Shown in pieces: positions 58,960-64,000 of a stretch of DNA of 64,000 nucleotides. Position numbers and translations under genes: made by a program. The DNA is taken from the NCBI RefSeq assembly GCF_019925205.1, contig NC_083561.1, forward strand, positions 2,479,217-2,543,216, written 5' to 3'. Numbering within the stretch: the first letter of the stretch is position 1; every line of letters starts with the position of its first letter. This stretch comes from Metopolophium dirhodum. Taxonomy: Eukaryota; Arthropoda; Insecta; Hemiptera; Aphididae. The notes under the pieces were generated by a model. The model saw only the letters and a list, made by a program, of their open reading frames with translations. It did no database searches and was not told the origin of the DNA.

Positions 58960-60430
58960 CTACCAATAAAGTCGTGTTCAAAATTAGAAAATTGGTCAGG
59001 TATGATACAGAAAAAACTAAAAGAAATATTTAGTACAATTAAGAAGAATTATTCAAAGGGCACCAGGTTATCAATATTCAAGTCTATACAAAAAATTCTA
59101 GTTACATTACTAGAAAAAAAAAATTGAAGGACGGTGTTGGCACCCGCAGGCAAATGCATTTTAGAAAACAAAAAAATTAAAAAAAAATTATACCGTAGGA
59201 GTACACATTACAAAGTTCAAACTAAAATGCCCAGAATCTTAAACAGAAAAAACTAATAAAAATATTTAGTTCATTTAAGAAGGATTATTCATGGGGCACC
59301 AGGTTTTCCATGTTCAAGTATATTCAAAAAATTCAACTAGAATTAAATTACAAAAAAAAAAAAATTGAAGGGGGGTATGTCGCCCGCAGGCAAATGCATT
59401 TTAGAAAACAAAAAAAATTATGCTGTAGGAGTACATATTACAAAGTTCAAAATAAAATGTTCAGAATCTTAAACACAAAAAACTATTCAAAATAATTAGT
59501 TCATTAAAGAATGATAATTGATAATACAACGAGTATCATGTTATCTATGTTTAAAAAATCTCTACAAAAAAATTCAACAACATTTAAAAAAATTTGAAAA
59601 AAAATTGAAGGGGGGTGTTGGCACCCGCAGGCAAATGCATATTAGAAAACAAAAAAAATTTAGAAAAAATTATACGGTGGGAATACACATTACCAAGTAC
59701 AAACTAAAATGCCCAGAATCTTAAACAGAAAAAACTATTCAAAATAATTAGTTAATTAAAGAAGGATTATTCATGGGGCACCAGGTTATCCATGTTCAAG
59801 TATATACAAAAAATTCAACTAGAATTACATAACAAAAAAAAAATTGAAGGGTGGTTATGGCGCCCGCAGGCAAATGCATTTTAGAAAAAAAAAAAAATTT
59901 TAAAAAATTATAGTGTAGGAATACACATTACAAAGTTCAAACTAAAATGTCCAGAATCTTAAACAGAAAAAAACCATTTAAAATATTTAGTTCATTAAAG
60001 TAGGATTATTCAATGTTTAAAAAATGTATACAAATTTATTACCTAAAGATAGTCATAAAAAAAAATTGAAAAAGAGATGTGGGGGGCCAGTAGGCAAATG
60101 CATTTTAGAGCGAAAAAAAATTTAAAAAAAATTTAGATGGCACCGGCATGTCAGCGTTTAAAAAATCTATATAGAAAGATGAATATAAATTAAATAACAG
60201 AAACAAAATTGTGGAGGGGAGCACGGAAGCCTGTAGGCAAATTAACATCATAAAGCAAAAACAAATGAGATAAAATTAAACATTAAGTATTCTCTGAAGA
60301 CTTACAAATTTGAAAATATTCATACTAAAAATCAATTGAATTAAATTTATGAAAAAAAATTGAAAGGGGAACGTGGGCACCCGAAGGCAAACGCATTATA
60401 AGAAGCAAATAAAACATTTAAAAAAACATA
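58960..60430. repeat. Decaying ~240-bp tandem array
   Basis: Units share GGGCACCAGGTTATC, (G)GGTGTTGGCACCCGCAGG with CAAATGCATTTTAGAA, and CAGAATCTTAAACAGAAAAA. The GGCAAATGCAT block recurs near 59150, 59390, 59630, 59870 and 60099, then in degraded form near 60236 and 60383. At least five clear copies and two worn ones, with divergence increasing to the right. Confidence 0.85.
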
Positions 60431-62485
60431 TGAAACCTAAATGTTTTAAAAAAAGATACATATAAAAAAATCAAAAAAAAATTAATTGAATGGGGAACAT
60501 GAGAGAACATAACCAGTCTCTTTTCAAATTATATAGTAAGTACACAGGTACTCAGTGTACTCCCTGCAGGTATAGCCGGATAATGTTGAAAAATATTTTT
60601 ACAAAAAAATCTACTAGAGTTCAATAAATTGAAAAAAAATTGTTTGAGAAACCTGGGTGAAATAACACTAAACAAAAGAATACGCTGGGAGCTAAATACT
60701 GCAATACATATTAACTACAATCCAAAAACTAGGTATTATTTACATTATAATAATACGAACAGTTATTACGATCGGAGGTGTATCACCGTAATATATGTTT
60801 TAGAAAATGTATAAAAATGAATGTAATTTATTAAGAATGCAAAAAAATTAAATGAGAAAAAAGTCCTGCACGGCTGCACGGACTCTACTATGTGATTGTA
60901 ATTAATGAAGTACATGAAATAATGTTAAATTTAAAATAATATTGTGTTTGGTTGGGTCTACAGTCAATATTAAATTACAAACTATAAAGTCTAAATGCAA
61001 ATAAAAACATAGTCAGATATCTGTTTTAGTTTTGTAAACATGTGCGGAAAAAAATTAGATTTAGTACAATGTAAAAAAATGTGGGAAGGAAACCTTGGGA
61101 ATTCTTTGACAGTAGGATTTGAAAACACAAAACCATATTTTAAATTAAAACTATTGATTTCATACATTTTCTATTTACAAAAACTTATAAGTATTGAAAA
61201 CCTTATAAAATCCTAATAAAATAATTTTTTGTTATATTTAAAAATACATTTTATAATTTGTTGTGGTAAAAAAATCATTAATTAATGTTGGCTGTATATA
61301 AGTTTTTAATAACTATACTAGTATACTGGTACAAACTCTAGCTGACAGTCTTTAAGACCGTGTTAGAAACTATGATAATTAGTTAACGTCTAATTTCCTG
61401 TCCTATCCTAACTTAACCAAATTAATAATATTTAAATATTGTCTTTCATTATTATGTTTACAATATCGCATACCTTACAAATAAAATATTTAAAAAAACA
61501 TATGGAACCTAAATGTTTTAAAAAAAGATACATATAAAAAAATCAAAAAAAAATTAATTGAATGGGGAACATGAGCGAACATAACCAGTCTCTTTTCAAA
61601 TTATATAGTAAGTACACAGGTACTCAGTGTACTCCCTGCAGGTATAGCCGGATAATGTTGAAAAATATTTTTACAAAAAAATCTACTAGAGTTCAATAAA
61701 TTGAAAAAAAATTGTTTGAGAAACCTGGGTGAAATAACACTAAACAAAAGAATACGCTGGAAGCTAAATACTGCAATACATATTAACTACAATCCAAAAA
61801 CTAGGTATTATTTACATTTCTATGTATTAGAAAATGTATAAAAATGAATGTAATTTATAAATGAAGCAAAAAAAGTAATAAGAATGAGGTCCTGTACAGA
61901 CTTTACTATGTGATTGTAATTTATAAAGGACATAAAATAATGTTTAATTTAAAATAATATTGTGTTGTGCTGGGTCTACAGTCAATATTAAATTACAAAC
62001 TATAAAGTCTAAATGCAAATTAAAACATAGTCAGATATCTGTTTTAGTCTTTATAAATATGTGCGGATAAAAATTAGATTTAGTACAGAGTAAAAAAAGT
62101 GGGAAGGACACCTTTAGAATTCTCTGACAATAGGATATCAAAACAGAAAACCATATTTTAAATTAAAACTATTGATTTTATAAATTTTCTATTTACAAAA
62201 ACTTATAGTATACTTAAGTATTGAAAGCCTTATAAAAACCTAATAAAATAATTTTTTGTTATATTTTAAAATACATTTTATAATATGTTGGGGTAAAAAA
62301 TCATTAATTCAGGTAGGCTGTGTTTAAGTTTTTAATAATACTGGTACAACTCTAGCTGGCAGTCTTTAAAACCGTGTTAAAAACTGAGATAATTAGTTAA
62401 CGTCTAATTTCCTGTCCTATCCCAACCAAATTAATAATATTTAAATATTTTCTTTCATTATTATGTTTACAATATCGCATACCTT
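60415..62485. repeat. ~1.07-kb tandem duplication
   Basis: Copy 1 (60415-61480) and copy 2 (61486-62485) both run from TTTAAAAAAACATATG-AACC through GTACTCCCTGCAGGTATAGC to TTTACAATATCGCATACCTT. They are over 90% alike by eye. Copy 1 has an extra segment of about 45 bp near 60750-60800 containing GTTATTACGATCGGAGGTGT that copy 2 lacks. No coding frame recognised. Confidence 0.9.
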
Positions 62486-62525
62486 AACAGTTAGTCAGAA
62501 AATATCATTGCAAAGCTCACGACCA

Positions 62526-62549
62526 GTGATGATAGTCTTCTATCATCAC
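62526..62549. repeat. Perfect 10-bp hairpin
   Basis: GTGATGATAG and CTATCATCAC are exact reverse complements with a TCTT loop, just right of the tandem duplication. It may form a stem in DNA or RNA; function unknown. Confidence 0.7.
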
Positions 62550-62712
62550 CATAGCTTCAACAAACCATAGGTTTACCTAACTAACCTTCTTATGACTTAT
62601 TAGGACACTTTGAATAAAAAGATCCTGAGTTGCAGGTTGCTGAACTTAAGTGTTTGATTATCAAGTTGATTCTTTGATTGTTGACACTTTAATTCATGCT
62701 ATGCATGGAGCC

Positions 62713-62907
62713 CATAGATAATAAAGATCCTAGGTCACGTCTATGTTAAATACATTTGAGGCCGCGTTTCCGGAGGGGAAGACAATTGAGGCTTCTTTAT
62801 ATTGATAGTCGATACTCGATATAGGTATACTTTATTTGGCTTCAATTGTTCCCCTTGAAGACCGCTGGTAAGACCATTATGTTCTATCCATATCTTTATT
62901 ATCTATG
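62713..62907. mobile_element. hAT-like MITE, CATAGATAATA family, copy 2
   Basis: Perfect 8-bp target duplication ATGGAGCC at 62705-62712 and 62908-62915. The ends CATAGATAATAAAGAT and ATCTTTATTATCTATG are inverted repeats. Same terminal family as 37508-37891, with a different, shorter 195-bp body containing TTGAGGC and GGCTTCAATTG segments in inverse order. Confidence 0.82.
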
Positions 62908-63489
62908 ATGGAGCCATAGCTCACTCGTGTAAATAATTTTAAACACATAAAAGCGATCAACGAGTCTCTATTAATGATTTATCAGCATCTATCATCTCAC
63001 AACATACACATGCACATGAAAGGTTTTTATTAAAACATCATTTTTAATGATTTTTTTTAGCTTCATGTTTTTTAAAATACCAAGTTAATGTCAAGCATGG
63101 GAGCAACTGTATAACGTATTCAATTAATTTTATTTTGGACTTATTGAAACATTCTATGGAGAGTGGTCCTTTTGGTCGTACAGTTTCCACAAATATTTCA
63201 ATTCATAATATGAAATCCCAGCCCTGTCCCCCATACTCTGATATTAAAAGCCCAGCCCAACCCACCTTCATATTCTCTATGCAAAAAGTAAATTCAAGAC
63301 AAATTTGTAAATCAATGCACAGTCTCTCTATTGTATTAAAATTTGTGATTTCATTAATTTTCAGTATTTTGTATAATTAGATTGGGAAAACATAAGACAA
63401 TATCATTTATACAAGACTGTGACTAACACAATCATACTTTGATAAAAGTATATGATATAAGTACCTTCTATATTTGAATTAATCTTTTT

Positions 63490-63850
63490 TTTTCCGGTAC
63501 TTTATTGGTGGATGGCACTTGAAACCACAGCCCCTCAACCTACTGAGGCAACCTTGAGGCATTTTCTTTTAGGAAATTGATTAAATCCTCAATCATAACT
63601 CTTAATTCAAGAGTTTGTAACTAATACAATCATAATATAATATGAGTATAGTACATTTCGTAATATTTTTTGATAATATCTACTGTTAGTGAAATATTAA
63701 TTTTGTATTTCTAATATAATATATGTTATGATATTTATGGACGTCACTTGCACCATGGCCCCTCGATATAGTAATGTGGCGACCCGGCACATCTCTTTTA
63801 GATGAATGATTAAAAACTTAATTAAGTCTTCCAATTTACTAAACATTTAT
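63490..63850. repeat. Two diverged tandem blocks
   Basis: GGATGGCACTTGAAACCACAGCCCCTC at about 63512 is echoed by the GGACGTCACTTGCACCATGGCCCCTC block at about 63739, each followed by TCTTTTAG and a GATTAAA stretch. The spacing is about 230 bp. Possibly an old tandem array continuing past the window. The window ends in a poly-T run. Confidence 0.5.
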
Positions 63851-64000
63851 ATTTTGTAGATAATTTGGGATAATTTGAAGAAAAATTTGAAATTGAAGAG
63901 ACTGTGTGAAGTAACAAAATACGTGGTGTGACTTGTATATTTGAACACTTGTTATAATGTATTATATTGAACTTAAGTTAATTTTTTTTTTTTTTTTTTA

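Larger units (their letters stand above)
55945..64000. other. Repeat-rich right end; no confident gene
   Basis: Composed of AT-rich sequence (55945-57090), a composite repeat (57095-58600), a tandem array (58960-60430), a 1.07-kb tandem duplication (60415-62485), a MITE (62713-62907) and diverged repeats at 63490-63850. If the 55868 exon is real, this is its intron. Confidence 0.5.

Noticed and set aside
63135..63380. 81-codon open frame at the right end
   Set aside because: No recognised domain and no splice evidence. The composition fits non-coding sequence.
1..64000. CRISPR arrays, operons or bacterial islands
   Set aside because: Intron-containing genes, SINEs and hAT elements show a eukaryotic nuclear genome. 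The tandem repeats here have no spacer-repeat pattern of CRISPR type.

Overview
The window is AT-rich nuclear DNA from an insect, most likely an aphid. It has multi-exon genes with short AT-rich introns, very many small inverted-repeat transposons, hAT relics and SINEs, and the recurring repeat built around the GATTCTGAGCG motif, which I associate with aphid genomes. The species call rests on repeat style and protein divergence, not on a search.

The left 17 kb is gene-dense and on the plus strand. It holds a short CDK12/13-type kinase (PITAIRE helix; 271-1650), a four-exon SLC66A3/PQLC3-type PQ-loop membrane protein (1980-3802), and a complete 22-exon USP47 deubiquitinase (9073-16368, predicted 1,381 aa). 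All splice junctions given are GT-AG and keep frame. Between the second and third genes lies about 5 kb of repeats with a nested pair of small DNA elements.

From 17.5 to about 39.6 kb a minus-strand gene of the Snail/Scratch zinc-finger family (best match Scratch) lies tail-to-tail with USP47. Four well-supported exons and one tentative 5' exon are spread over 22 kb, and the introns are full of mobile elements: a hAT relic, a TTAA foldback, tRNA-like and 5S-like SINEs, palindromes and a 58-bp tandem repeat. A CpG-rich block at 39.5-40.1 kb may be its promoter.

From 40 to 64 kb I find no intact gene. It contains MITEs with clear target-site duplications, a tRNA-Ser-like SINE with a 12-bp duplication, two adjacent relics of a dispersed zinc-finger/unknown-domain gene pair (47.7-51.05 kb), and an internally deleted hAT transposon (53.1-54.3 kb). 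There is also a possible first exon with a signal peptide (55868-55944), a ~1.5-kb composite repeat, a ~240-bp tandem array (58.9-60.4 kb) and a ~1.07-kb tandem duplication (60.4-62.5 kb).

The genes do not form a pathway. The kinase acts in transcription, USP47 in ubiquitin removal, the PQ-loop protein in membranes and Scratch in neural gene repression. The most unusual items are the kinase's DLG and TLRYRPPE substitutions, the duplicated N-terminal module of USP47, and the mobile-element and tandem-repeat structures on the right. I found no convincing new multi-gene system.
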